Shown in pieces: positions 17,766 through 27,075 of a stretch of DNA of 64,000 nucleotides; positions within the stretch are counted from its first letter, which is position 1, and every line of letters starts with the position of its first letter. Both the position numbers and the translations under genes were made by a program. This DNA comes from JBNAVJ01 sp049700455. GTDB lineage: Bacteria; Bacteroidota; Ignavibacteria; Tepidaquicellales; Tepidaquicellaceae. The notes beneath the pieces were generated by a model. That model ran no database searches and was not told the origin of the DNA. It was given only the letters and a program-made list of their open reading frames with translations. The stretch spans positions 620,001 through 684,000 of the forward strand of contig JBNAVJ010000001.1 in NCBI GenBank assembly GCA_049700455.1, written 5' to 3'.

Positions 17766-19886
17766 TTGATTCAAGTGGACATTAAATTTCTCAAAGGCAT
17801 TGGTGAAAAACGGGTATTGGCATTTAAAAAAATTGGAATTGAAAATTTAGAGGATTTCTTGAATTTTACTCCCCGCCTATACCTGCAGAGGGTAAAAATA
17901 GCCAATTTAAAACAGTCTCTAAACTTAAATGTTTTGATAGCAGGGGAAGTAATAGACATTAATTACCCTAAACGAAACACTCAGCCTACTACAGTTTATG
18001 TAACCGATACTACGGGGGTTACACAAATTCCAATATTTGGAAAAACTGAATTCAGAGCAAGACAATTCCGATTAAAACAAAAGTACCTTTTCTGGGGAAA
18101 AGTAGAGGAAGGGTTTGTTGGTTCGAAATATCAATTTAACTATAGAGATCACCTGAAAATCGATGACGATGATATACTGATTGAACAGTTACTTCGATAT
18201 CCTTTAATTCCTATTTATGAATTACCAGAAGTACTTAAAGCTACCTGGATTAGACCGTTAATGTTAACAAGAACTGTCTTTGCAGCTTTCGGTAGGATTG
18301 TTTCTTCACATCCAGAGCTACTAAATAATTCAATACCCAGTTACTACACAGAAGTTCTAAACCTTCCAACCTTCAAAGATGCAACTTTGCGAATTAATTT
18401 CCCATTAAAGATTGAAGATATTGAAAAATCACGCAAACGTCTGGCCTTTGAGGAACTGTTTTATATCCAATTGCTCTTTGCATTAAGAAAACGAAGAATA
18501 AAGCAGGAAACTAAATATTTAGAACTTATTAAACGAAAAGAGGATATTTATCCTAAATTTGTAGAGTCTCTAAATTTTGAGCTTACAGATGCGCAAAAAA
18601 GGGTAATTAATGAAATTTACAATGATATTATTTCTACAAGAATAATGAATAGAATGTTGCAGGGAGATGTAGGGAGTGGTAAGACTGTTGTCGCTATATT
18701 TGCTATACTCTTAATGGCTGAAAATGGATATCAAACAGCATTTATGTGTCCAACTGAAATCCTGGCAGTACAGCATTATAATACAGTTGTTACTTTTATA
18801 GAAAAATACAACCAACTTTCAGGGAAAAGTTTTAAAGTTAGCCTTATAATTGGTGGTCAAAAAACGAAAGAAAGAGAACAACAACTTATAAACATAGAAA
18901 AAGGCAATGTCCAAATAGTAATTGGAACACATGCTTTGATTCAAGATAAAGTAAAATTCAATAAACTGGGATTTGTGATTATAGATGAGCAACATAAGTT
19001 TGGTGTTTTACAACGAGCTAAGCTCCAGGAAAAAGGAAGAAAACCGGACTTACTTGTAATGACCGCAACCCCTATTCCCCGCACCTTAGCACATGCATAT
19101 TATGGAGATCTTGATGTTTCTATAATAGATGAAATGCCAGCTAATCGAAAACCAGTAAAAACTTACCTTAGAGGAGAAGAAAGTAGGGAACAGGTGTATA
19201 AATTTGTAAAAGAGGAACTTAATAAAGGTCGGCAAGCTTTTATAATTTATCCTTTGATAGATGAATCAGAAAAGCTTGATTTAAAGTCTCTTGAGGAAAA
19301 CTATGAGAGGCTTCAGAATACAGTTTTTAATGGCTATAAAATAGGAATAGTGCATGGTAGACAACCTCAAGCTGTTAAAGACGAACAAATGAAGGCATTT
19401 AAAAATCATCAGTTAGACGTTCTTGTTGCTACTACTGTAGTAGAAGTAGGAATTGATATACCCAATGCAACAGTAATGATTATTGAAGATGCACAACAAT
19501 ATGGACTTTCCCAACTTCACCAGTTAAGAGGGAGAATTGGTAGGGGAGGAGAGCAATCATATTGTATTCTTATTGCTCGAAACTTAGAAGAAACATCACG
19601 TGAGAGGCTAACTGTATTCTGTAATACAAATAATGGTTTTCTAATAGCTGAAAAAGATATGGAAATAAGAGGGCCGGGAGAATTTTTTGGCACCAGACAA
19701 TCAGGGGTTGTCTCATTTTCAGTTACAGACCTTAATAGAGATAAAGATATTCTTGAAAAGGCACGTTCCCTTGCTTTTCATATTGTGGAAAAAGATCCTA
19801 ATTTGTTAGATACTGAACACAAAACGATACGTGAATACTTTGTGAGAAATTATAAAGATGCAATTAAATATATAAACATTTCTTAG
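17766..19886 (+). CDS. recG: ATP-dependent DNA helicase RecG
   Basis: A 706-residue superfamily 2 helicase that regresses stalled forks and processes Holliday junctions. The N-terminal wedge/OB domain (about 1-230) is followed by Walker A GDVGSGKT (300-307), the DEQH box (407-410), TATPIPRT and the C-terminal helicase motifs (VGIDIPNATVM, QLRGRIGRG). The protein appears to start at TTG 17766, five bases after the upstream stop; no ATG is available before the conserved KFLKGIGEKR segment. It is part of the lon-to-sugar-transferase run. Confidence 0.96.
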   Translation: MIQVDIKFLKGIGEKRVLAFKKIGIENLEDFLNFTPRLYLQRVKIANLKQSLNLNVLIAGEVIDINYPKRNTQPTTVYVTDTTGVTQIPIFGKTEFRARQFRLKQKYLFWGKVEEGFVGSKYQFNYRDHLKIDDDDILIEQLLRYPLIPIYELPEVLKATWIRPLMLTRTVFAAFGRIVSSHPELLNNSIPSYYTEVLNLPTFKDATLRINFPLKIEDIEKSRKRLAFEELFYIQLLFALRKRRIKQETKYLELIKRKEDIYPKFVESLNFELTDAQKRVINEIYNDIISTRIMNRMLQGDVGSGKTVVAIFAILLMAENGYQTAFMCPTEILAVQHYNTVVTFIEKYNQLSGKSFKVSLIIGGQKTKEREQQLINIEKGNVQIVIGTHALIQDKVKFNKLGFVIIDEQHKFGVLQRAKLQEKGRKPDLLVMTATPIPRTLAHAYYGDLDVSIIDEMPANRKPVKTYLRGEESREQVYKFVKEELNKGRQAFIIYPLIDESEKLDLKSLEENYERLQNTVFNGYKIGIVHGRQPQAVKDEQMKAFKNHQLDVLVATTVVEVGIDIPNATVMIIEDAQQYGLSQLHQLRGRIGRGGEQSYCILIARNLEETSRERLTVFCNTNNGFLIAEKDMEIRGPGEFFGTRQSGVVSFSVTDLNRDKDILEKARSLAFHIVEKDPNLLDTEHKTIREYFVRNYKDAIKYINIS

Positions 19887-19895
19887 GTGAAAAAA

Positions 19896-19937
19896 ATGAA
19901 TTTTGAAAATGCGGTAATCTTAATATCTTTATTTTAA
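19896..19937 (+). CDS. Possible 13-residue leader peptide upstream of sugar-phosphate transferase
   Basis: The frame MNFENAVILISLF fills the short recG-transferase gap and ends TAATG, sharing one base with the start codon of the transferase gene. Such stop-start coupling is how leader peptides pass ribosomes to the next gene. There is no Shine-Dalgarno site and the frame is very short, so it may be chance. Confidence 0.2.
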   Translation: MNFENAVILISLF

Positions 19938-21352
19938 TGAAAAGGAAATCTTTTAAGATAGAAGTTGTAGTGCCTTTGTTGAACATAGTTTTTGATTCAA
20001 TAGCAATATTACTATCGTTTTATCTTGCCTATTGGACCAGGTTCCTATCCCCTTTTATCAAATTTTTTTCTGCTGAAAAAGGTATACCTCCCTTAAGTGG
20101 GTATTTATTGTTTGCAATATTTACCTTTCCCGTTTGGATTTTAGTGTTTCAAACATTCAAGTTATATAAACTTAATAGAGTTGTTTTTATTTTTGATGAG
20201 TTTTTTTCAATAATAAAATGTGTAACAATCTCTCTTATTCTTTCAATTGGAATTATATTCTTTTTCCGTGATTTTCCCTATTCAAGAATAGTATTTATAC
20301 TGATATGGATTTATGCGGTAATTTTGATTACTATATTTCGTTACATTGCACTTAAAATTGAGAAAACCTTTTATAACAAACAAATAGGTATCAAAAATGT
20401 TGCAGTGATAGGTTGTAACAAGAAAGCGTATGAGATTTACAGACGATTAGAATTGCATACTTTTACAGGTTTTAAGGTTTTGGGTTACTTTTGTAAGGAG
20501 GAGACTGAATGTAGTGAAATGGGGGAAGCTATTTTTCTTGGAAATTATGATGCAGTGCCTAATAAAATTAAAGAGTTAGAAATTCAAAAACTTTTGATTT
20601 CATTACCTTCCAATGAACATACAGATCTCTTTACTTTAATTAAAAAGTGTGAGGGTATCAATGTTGAGTTTATGTTAGTTCCTGATTTCCTTGAACTTGT
20701 CACCAGTAAGTTAAGAATTGTTGAAATTGATGGAATTCCTTTTATGCGGATAAAATCAATACCTTTGAATGTATGGGATAGGGCAATAAAAAGAACTTTT
20801 GATATTATATTTTCCTCTATAATAATACTTATTCTGTCGCCGTTTTTTTTAATTTTGGCTCTTCTTGTCAAAGTTACCTCTCCAGGTCCTATTATCTATC
20901 GACAGGAAAGGGTTGGACTTGATGGGAAAAAGTTTGATATTTTTAAATTCAGATCGATGAGAATAGACGCTGAAAAAGAAGGTCCCCGTTTTGCCACTCA
21001 GAATGATAACCGATATACCCCAATTGGGAAATTTATTAGAAAATATAGTCTTGATGAATTACCTCAGTTTTTTAATGTGTTAAAGGGTGATATGAGTATA
21101 GTAGGACCTCGTCCAGAACGTGAAGTTTTTATTGAACAAATGAAATATACAATAGACAAATACTTGGAAAGACATAGAGTAAAGTGTGGGATTACAGGCT
21201 GGGCACAGGTTAATGGGCTCCGTGGCGAAACTGATATGCAAGAACGAATAAACTATGATATTTACTATATAGAGAATTGGTCTCTGGCATTTGACATCAA
21301 AATAATTGCAAAAACACTCAGAGAAATGTTCTATTCTAAAACAGCAGTATAA
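19937..21352 (+). CDS. Polyprenyl-phosphate sugar phosphotransferase (WcaJ/WbaP type)
   Basis: This 471-residue integral membrane enzyme starts a surface glycan by moving a sugar 1-phosphate onto undecaprenyl phosphate. About four N-terminal helices (10-32, 55-75, 90-112, 118-140) lead into a nucleotide-binding-like middle domain (about 150-265). The catalytic Bac_transf domain starts at about 281 (DRAIKRTFDIIFSS), with a membrane hairpin, then KFRSM, SLDELPQFFNVLKGDMS, VGPRPE and GITGWAQVNG. The sugar is probably glucose or galactose but cannot be read from the sequence. No glycosyltransferase cluster follows; the GDP-fucose synthase at 35161-36102 may contribute to the same glycan. Confidence 0.9.
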   Translation: MKRKSFKIEVVVPLLNIVFDSIAILLSFYLAYWTRFLSPFIKFFSAEKGIPPLSGYLLFAIFTFPVWILVFQTFKLYKLNRVVFIFDEFFSIIKCVTISLILSIGIIFFFRDFPYSRIVFILIWIYAVILITIFRYIALKIEKTFYNKQIGIKNVAVIGCNKKAYEIYRRLELHTFTGFKVLGYFCKEETECSEMGEAIFLGNYDAVPNKIKELEIQKLLISLPSNEHTDLFTLIKKCEGINVEFMLVPDFLELVTSKLRIVEIDGIPFMRIKSIPLNVWDRAIKRTFDIIFSSIIILILSPFFLILALLVKVTSPGPIIYRQERVGLDGKKFDIFKFRSMRIDAEKEGPRFATQNDNRYTPIGKFIRKYSLDELPQFFNVLKGDMSIVGPRPEREVFIEQMKYTIDKYLERHRVKCGITGWAQVNGLRGETDMQERINYDIYYIENWSLAFDIKIIAKTLREMFYSKTAV

Positions 21353-21368
21353 AAACTAACTTAATAGC

Positions 21369-21746
21369 TTGATACCAGTATTATTATTTTTTATTCACAC
21401 CATCTTTGCAGTTTATGTATTTGTAAAGACGTACCAATCAGAAGGGTTGATACAAGCATTCCTGAATGTGGCATTTATTATAATAATTTTTAGCGTGGGG
21501 TGGACTATTTCTGACCTTATTATGGGATTCTTTATTTCTGCAGAAGGTTATAGGGTTTCACTTCCTACTACAAAGTTAGCGATGATACTTCTAAAAATTT
21601 CGGGCTTTATAAGAATTACGCAGGATTCCATTATTGTTATGCCACGTGATTCTATTTCTCTACTGGGGCTAAGTATTATGGAGTATTTTTTCTATAAATT
21701 CTTATTTAAAGAAACTCTGTTCCTAAATGAGAAGGCTGTCTCGTAA
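21369..21746 (+). CDS. Small membrane protein of unknown function
   Basis: This 125-residue protein has two clear hydrophobic segments (about 3-20 and 31-53) and a third weaker one near 98-114. It appears to start at TTG 21369, 16 bp after the transferase gene, with no ATG option before the first helix. The last 20 bases overlap the next gene, so it is probably translated and coupled. I do not recognise the family. Its position between a glycan-initiating enzyme and a secreted T9SS protein hints at an envelope role, nothing more specific. Confidence 0.55.
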   Translation: MIPVLLFFIHTIFAVYVFVKTYQSEGLIQAFLNVAFIIIIFSVGWTISDLIMGFFISAEGYRVSLPTTKLAMILLKISGFIRITQDSIIVMPRDSISLLGLSIMEYFFYKFLFKETLFLNEKAVS

Positions 21747-23730
21747 TATTAGTATTTTATTGACTCCCATTTTGTTGTTGATTATCAGTGGTACTGTATT
21801 AAGTCAGAGTGTAAGAAGTATAATTGTCCAATTTATTACTTATAATGGTTACGGCAACAATCTTTATATAGATAATCTGACCTTTGGACGGCAATACGAA
21901 AGTGATGTAAGTGTCACCTCTATTAATATTAACAAAGATACTACCTTTATTTACGGAACCGATACTTTCACAGTTGTGCCACAGGTCAATGTTTCTAATC
22001 TCGGGAGAAGCAGTGTTAGTTCTCCATTTTTAGTGATTATGCAAATAGATACACTTCAATATATTAGTGTAGATACAGTACGTTCCCTACCTATAGGTTA
22101 TAATATTCAGGTAGATTTTGATACTTTGAGAATTCCAGCTAATATTCCAGTTGATATTCATGTGTTTACTGCTTTACAAAACGATTCAAATCATACAAAC
22201 GATACACTTATTCAAAAGTCATTGTTTCTTATAGGGGCGGAAAAAAAAGTTTTGCTTGAAGAATTTACCAGTAATACTTCTTATTCTTGTGCAGTAAACA
22301 ATGTTTTTATAAATAATTTTGTCAATGCTCACATCGCTTCTATCTGCGCGGTAAAGTATCACTTGGGATTTCCCCCGCCAGGAAATGATTCTCTCTATCT
22401 TGAAAATCCTATTACACCTAACCAGCGTGCTGTTTACTACGTTGTTAATACAGTACCAACAACCTACTACAACGGAAAAGTCCGGATTGCTATGCCATAC
22501 TCATTTGATTCAAATTTGACTGTTCCTCTTGACAATGAATTGTTGTATGGGTCCCCTATTGATATAAAGGTAAAAGACACTCTTCTATCACTTGATACTA
22601 TAAGAACAAAGATAGATATTAAGATTCTCTATAAACTCCCCTCTTATAATTACAGATTAAAAATATATGCTATTGAAAGGTTTAAGATTTATCCGGCTCC
22701 CCCTAATATTAATGGCGAAACTCAATTTTATGATATTTTTAGAAAGTCTATTACAGACTCATCCGGGATTGCTATACCTACGGACACGGGTTTGTATTCG
22801 TATGTTTTTCAATACTATCGAGAACCCATATGGTCTTCAATTATGACTTATACCACCGCTTTTGTTCAAAACGAAACTACTAAAGAAATCCTAAATTGTG
22901 CAAAAAGTAGAAATATAATACTTGATAATTCTCCACAACAATGGGATAAAAACAGTTCTTTCCAGATTCGGTACAATATTGAAAATGATTTTTTATTTGG
23001 AACTACTTTACCCCGATATGAACTTTTCGAGGGGCAATTTCCACCAATTGGATGGACGCTAAAAAATCCTGATGGATGGCTTACTTTCTCTAAAGTGATA
23101 GGATTTAATGGGATTTCATATCCTGGGAAAAGCTGTGTTAAAGTTAATTTCTATGATTACAATAATGTAGGACAAAAGGACACTTTAATTTCAATTGGGT
23201 ATGACAGTCTGACAGCTGATGATACATTAAAGTTTGACTATTCTTATGCACAGTATTTGTCTGAATATATTGATAGCTTGATTGTAAATATATCAACTGA
23301 TGGAGGCAGTGAGTTTATAAATATTTTTAGAAAAGGGGGGATTACTTTAGCTACCGCACAATCAACCACTTTACCTTTTGGACCAATTTCAGCTTCTCAA
23401 TGGAGGACATTTATTTATCCTTTAAGTGGCATTATTCCACGTTCTAATATCCCCCATATTGTTCCTGCAACATACCAGCTATATCAAAACTATCCTAATC
23501 CATTTAACACTCGCACAAAAATTAAATTTGAAATCCCTTATACGGTTTTTATGACTCTTAAAATATATGACATTACAGGCAGGGAAATTAAAACCTTACT
23601 TTCGGAAACTAAAAATGCTGGTAGTTATATTTATGAATTTGATGGGGCAAACTTTGCCAGTGGGGTTTATTTTTATCAGTTAAAAGCAGTGGATCTTATT
23701 CTTACAAGAAAAATGGTTTTAATTAAGTAA
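21727..23730 (+). CDS. T9SS-sorted secreted protein with Omp28-like thioredoxin-fold segment
   Basis: The 667-residue protein has an N-terminal signal peptide (ISILLTPILLLIISGTVLSQ). A beta-rich region up to about 165 (FVVVPQVNVSNLGRSSVSSP-like, CARDB/Ig type) is followed at about 170-265 by a segment resembling the Omp28 group of extracellular thioredoxin-fold domains. It has KKVLLEEFTSN, where the usual CxxC is reduced to SYSC, and later VPTTYYNG, which holds the cis-Pro loop. Residues 584-667 are a type A sorting domain (QNYPNPFN, ending RKMVLIK). It is secreted through T9SS. Its role is unknown; active-site loss argues against redox catalysis. It overlaps the upstream gene by 20 bp and the convergent phosphoesterase gene by 8 bp. 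Confidence 0.75.
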   Translation: MRRLSRNISILLTPILLLIISGTVLSQSVRSIIVQFITYNGYGNNLYIDNLTFGRQYESDVSVTSININKDTTFIYGTDTFTVVPQVNVSNLGRSSVSSPFLVIMQIDTLQYISVDTVRSLPIGYNIQVDFDTLRIPANIPVDIHVFTALQNDSNHTNDTLIQKSLFLIGAEKKVLLEEFTSNTSYSCAVNNVFINNFVNAHIASICAVKYHLGFPPPGNDSLYLENPITPNQRAVYYVVNTVPTTYYNGKVRIAMPYSFDSNLTVPLDNELLYGSPIDIKVKDTLLSLDTIRTKIDIKILYKLPSYNYRLKIYAIERFKIYPAPPNINGETQFYDIFRKSITDSSGIAIPTDTGLYSYVFQYYREPIWSSIMTYTTAFVQNETTKEILNCAKSRNIILDNSPQQWDKNSSFQIRYNIENDFLFGTTLPRYELFEGQFPPIGWTLKNPDGWLTFSKVIGFNGISYPGKSCVKVNFYDYNNVGQKDTLISIGYDSLTADDTLKFDYSYAQYLSEYIDSLIVNISTDGGSEFINIFRKGGITLATAQSTTLPFGPISASQWRTFIYPLSGIIPRSNIPHIVPATYQLYQNYPNPFNTRTKIKFEIPYTVFMTLKIYDITGREIKTLLSETKNAGSYIYEFDGANFASGVYFYQLKAVDLILTRKMVLIK

Positions 23731-25003
23731 ATTCAAGAATAGTAATTTCTGGAGGGCAATTTACCCGAATAGGCATTCCAACAGTTCCTAAACCCCGCGA
23801 AACATATAACTTTGAATTATTAAATTCATAATAACCACTAATATACTTACTTATTGTAGCTGCAATAGAAAGGTTTAGTGTTCCTCCTTGAAATAGTACT
23901 ATTTGTCCACCATGAGTATGTCCGCTAACCATTAAATCTATGTTATACTTACTGGTAAATTCAAAAATGTAAGGTTTGTGTGCAAGTAATATTCTGGGTA
24001 TTTTGTATTTAAATTCAGAAGTTAAATCTGCAATTTTATTATATGTCTCATCAAGATACTCAAGCAACTTATCACTATTATTTGTTCCACTGTCTCTTGT
24101 ATCTTCTATTCCCAACAGAAGAAGAGAGTTATCATTTATATCTACCCTGGCATAATTATTTCTTAACATTTTAATAGGAGTTTCATTTATAATGCTTTCC
24201 GATATATAAGAGGGATCTGAAAAATAATCATGGTTTCCAAGAGTTCCATAAATACCATACTTTGCTTTAACGTCTCTAAAGGCTAAATTAAAAGCTTTTA
24301 TTTCAGATTTCTTCGTGTCGGTAAAGTCTCCTGGAATTAAAATAAGATCAGCATTTAAATTGTTGATTATTTCACAATATTCTCTCATCTGTGGGTAAGA
24401 CATAAAAGGACCGCTATGAATATCACTAAACAAAACAATTCGTGTGCCCTTTAGCCCAGGAGGTATCCCAGGAATAGTAATAGAACGTTTGGTTAGCTCC
24501 CATCTATCTCTTCTCAGCATGCCCAATGCTGAGCTTGTAAATAAGTAAGTAGTAAGAGCAATAGTAGATGAAGTTATGAAAGCACGTCTGGAACGATCAA
24601 ATTTTTGATAAAATAGACGACTCTTTATATTATCAAATAATTCTTTATTTTTTTTAAATTTTCTAAGTACTATTTTGAACAGCAAAAAAATAAATTTAAT
24701 TATTTTTACCGTACTTAGATATAAACCGGTTAATATTACAGATAGCTGAAAGCTAAAGAACGGTAGTATGAAGTAATTGTAAAAAGGTGAAGGCAATAAA
24801 GAAAATTCAAATCGGTAAAAAATTATATAGATATATGGAATATTGAAAATAATAAAGGGATACACTGAAAGTATATCCCTTATATAACGATTTATCTTTT
24901 GTTTTTTTAAAAATAAATAAAAAGTACGAGCAACTAAAAAATGTAGTGAACCGATGACTAAAAGAACAAGAGAAAGAAAAACTATTCTACTTGATAGACT
25001 CAT
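23723..25003 (-). CDS. Membrane-anchored metallophosphoesterase (YkuE-like)
   Basis: A 426-residue protein with an N-terminal membrane region (hydrophobic segments at about 7-29, 43-63, 76-110 and 143-162, the last preceded by RSRR) and a C-terminal calcineurin-like phosphoesterase domain. Metal-binding motifs are D194-I-H196 (SDIHSG), G225-D226, GNHD (256-259) and GHTHGGQ near 365. YkuE-type enzymes act on lipid or nucleotide phosphates at the outer face of the membrane; the substrate here is not known. It follows the S9 peptidase gene with a 17-bp overlap and converges on the T9SS gene. Confidence 0.85.
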   Translation of the reverse strand: MSLSSRIVFLSLVLLVIGSLHFLVARTFYLFLKKQKINRYIRDILSVYPFIIFNIPYIYIIFYRFEFSLLPSPFYNYFILPFFSFQLSVILTGLYLSTVKIIKFIFLLFKIVLRKFKKNKELFDNIKSRLFYQKFDRSRRAFITSSTIALTTYLFTSSALGMLRRDRWELTKRSITIPGIPPGLKGTRIVLFSDIHSGPFMSYPQMREYCEIINNLNADLILIPGDFTDTKKSEIKAFNLAFRDVKAKYGIYGTLGNHDYFSDPSYISESIINETPIKMLRNNYARVDINDNSLLLLGIEDTRDSGTNNSDKLLEYLDETYNKIADLTSEFKYKIPRILLAHKPYIFEFTSKYNIDLMVSGHTHGGQIVLFQGGTLNLSIAATISKYISGYYEFNNSKLYVSRGLGTVGMPIRVNCPPEITILEFT

Positions 25004-26876
25004 TCATAAGATGCTTTTTTAGGAATTTTTCCATAGCTTCATAAAAGTCAAACCTGTTCTCCTCGTTGTGGAATCCGTGCCCTTCATTTTCCTTTACCAT
25101 ATATTCAACATCAACACCTTTTTGTTTTAATGCGTTCACAATCTGGTCAGATTCATTTATATTAACTCGTGGATCGTTTTTCCCTTGTGCCACAAAAAGA
25201 GGAGCTTTTATCTTATCTACATGAAATACGGGAGAAGCTTCATATAATAATGTACTATCCTTTCTGGGATCTCCAACCATTTCATAGAGCATTTCAAGCA
25301 TTGGTTTCCAATAGGGAGGAATAGTGTTCATAAAGGTAAACAGATTCGATACTCCAACATAATCAACAGCAGCAGCGTATAAATCAGGAGTAAATGTTAT
25401 ACCACCAAGAGTTGCATATCCCCCATAGCTACCTCCATAAATTGCAATTCGTTTAGGATTAGCTATTCCTTCTTTAATTAACCAATATACACCATCAGTT
25501 ATATCATCCTGCATCTTTTTTCCCCATTGTTTAAATGAGAGTTCCCAGAATTTTCTCCCATACCCTGTAGAGCCACGAAAGTTTACCTGTAATACAGCAA
25601 AACCCCTATTTGCTAAAAATTGAACTTCTGGATTAAATCCCCATCTATCCCTTGCCCATGGTCCACCGTGTGGATTTACGACCACAGGTAAGTTCTTCGG
25701 TTCAACACCTTTTGGTAGAGTCAGATAACCATGTATTGTGAGACCATCTCTTGTGGTATATTGAATAGGTTTCATATCAGCAAGATCATTTTCATTTAAC
25801 CAGGGACTTATATCTGCAAGTTTGCTTACAGCATCATTTTCTTTATCATACAAATAGTAAGTCCCTAACGATTTATCACTATAAGTACGAGCAATGAATT
25901 TAGTTTCTTCTCTATCTTTGTTTACAATAACAATCTCATATTTAGAGCCAATGAATGATTCAAATTTTTTATAAATTTTTTCAGTTTCTTCATCAAGAAA
26001 TTTTATTTGTCTTTTCCAGGTTGTGTATGTGATTGAAGTCAAAACTTTACGTTTTTCGGAATAATTTAGACCATCCACGTCTACCTCAGAATGTTCAAAA
26101 ATTAATTCGAGTTCCTTATCATTTGCAATGTCATACTTAATAATTGCAGCTTTATCTCGTCCAATATTAGAAATCGCATAAACGTTCTTATTATCAAAGG
26201 TAAAAAATAATGGGGAAAGAGTTTCTTTAAAAGATGTTGTCTTTACTACTCTGAAAGGTTCACTTTCGTTTTCACGGTAAAGTAAACTGGTGTTTACCCC
26301 ATCAGTAGCAACAGCCACTCTAAGTTTTCCATTATGATCTGTCTGCCATTCGGTGATATTTCCCGGATTTTCCGCAATCATTGTCATCTCGCCTGTATTA
26401 ACATTTATTCTGTAGACATCAAAGACTGTGGGATTTCTCTTATTTAAAGCTATTAGCATCTCATTATCGTTGTCTTTTAGATCATCAATTATTTGTGTCA
26501 CTACTTTTTCATAAGGGGTTAGAACCTTAAAATCGGAACCATCAATGTTTACAATATAAAGTTTGTAATTTTCATCACCACCTATGTCTTGTAAGTAACA
26601 AATCTTGTTATTCCCTTTCCAGAAATAAATAGTAATGTCCCGCTCTTTTGCCTCTGTAATTCTTGTCTCCGTTCCTGTAAGAAGGTCTTTGACATAAATG
26701 TTAAGTCGTCCCTTGTAAGGAGATAGAAAGGAAATATGTTTTCCATCAGGGGAAAGTTGGTAATTTGCTTTTTCTGGGTTGCGGAAAAAGTCTCTTAAAG
26801 GAATTTGTTTTTGTGCAAACAGATTAATTGATAAAAAAGCCATAAATAACATTAAAAATAATAATGTCTTTTTCAT
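24987..26876 (-). CDS. Secreted S9-family (prolyl oligopeptidase-type) serine peptidase
   Basis: A 629-residue protein with a signal peptide (residues 1-21, ending INLFAQ), so it acts in the periplasm. Residues about 30-370 form a WD-like beta-propeller (YQLSPDGKHISFLSPYKG). The C-terminal alpha/beta-hydrolase domain has the triad S483 (GGSYGG), D568 (GKNDPRV) and H600 (EGHGF). The order matches the dipeptidyl/acylaminoacyl peptidase branch of S9, which removes short peptides from the N-termini of oligopeptides. The 199-bp gap upstream (26877-27075) is AT-rich and presumably contains its promoter; no clear element or terminator was found. Confidence 0.92.
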   Translation of the reverse strand: MKKTLLFLMLFMAFLSINLFAQKQIPLRDFFRNPEKANYQLSPDGKHISFLSPYKGRLNIYVKDLLTGTETRITEAKERDITIYFWKGNNKICYLQDIGGDENYKLYIVNIDGSDFKVLTPYEKVVTQIIDDLKDNDNEMLIALNKRNPTVFDVYRINVNTGEMTMIAENPGNITEWQTDHNGKLRVAVATDGVNTSLLYRENESEPFRVVKTTSFKETLSPLFFTFDNKNVYAISNIGRDKAAIIKYDIANDKELELIFEHSEVDVDGLNYSEKRKVLTSITYTTWKRQIKFLDEETEKIYKKFESFIGSKYEIVIVNKDREETKFIARTYSDKSLGTYYLYDKENDAVSKLADISPWLNENDLADMKPIQYTTRDGLTIHGYLTLPKGVEPKNLPVVVNPHGGPWARDRWGFNPEVQFLANRGFAVLQVNFRGSTGYGRKFWELSFKQWGKKMQDDITDGVYWLIKEGIANPKRIAIYGGSYGGYATLGGITFTPDLYAAAVDYVGVSNLFTFMNTIPPYWKPMLEMLYEMVGDPRKDSTLLYEASPVFHVDKIKAPLFVAQGKNDPRVNINESDQIVNALKQKGVDVEYMVKENEGHGFHNEENRFDFYEAMEKFLKKHLMNESIK

Positions 26877-27075
26877 AATATTTTATTTTTAAAATTAATA
26901 AAAAACATAGAAAAATTACTCTTTTAATAAAATAATTTTCTAAAATAGACAGAAACTTTTTAAACAATCCCCCTATTCTTAGTATTAATTATAATTTATT
27001 AATAAGAACAATAGCCTTTGTAGAATTATACGTCCAGAAATACCGTTTGTTTCAGAAATAAAAGAATACGATACT

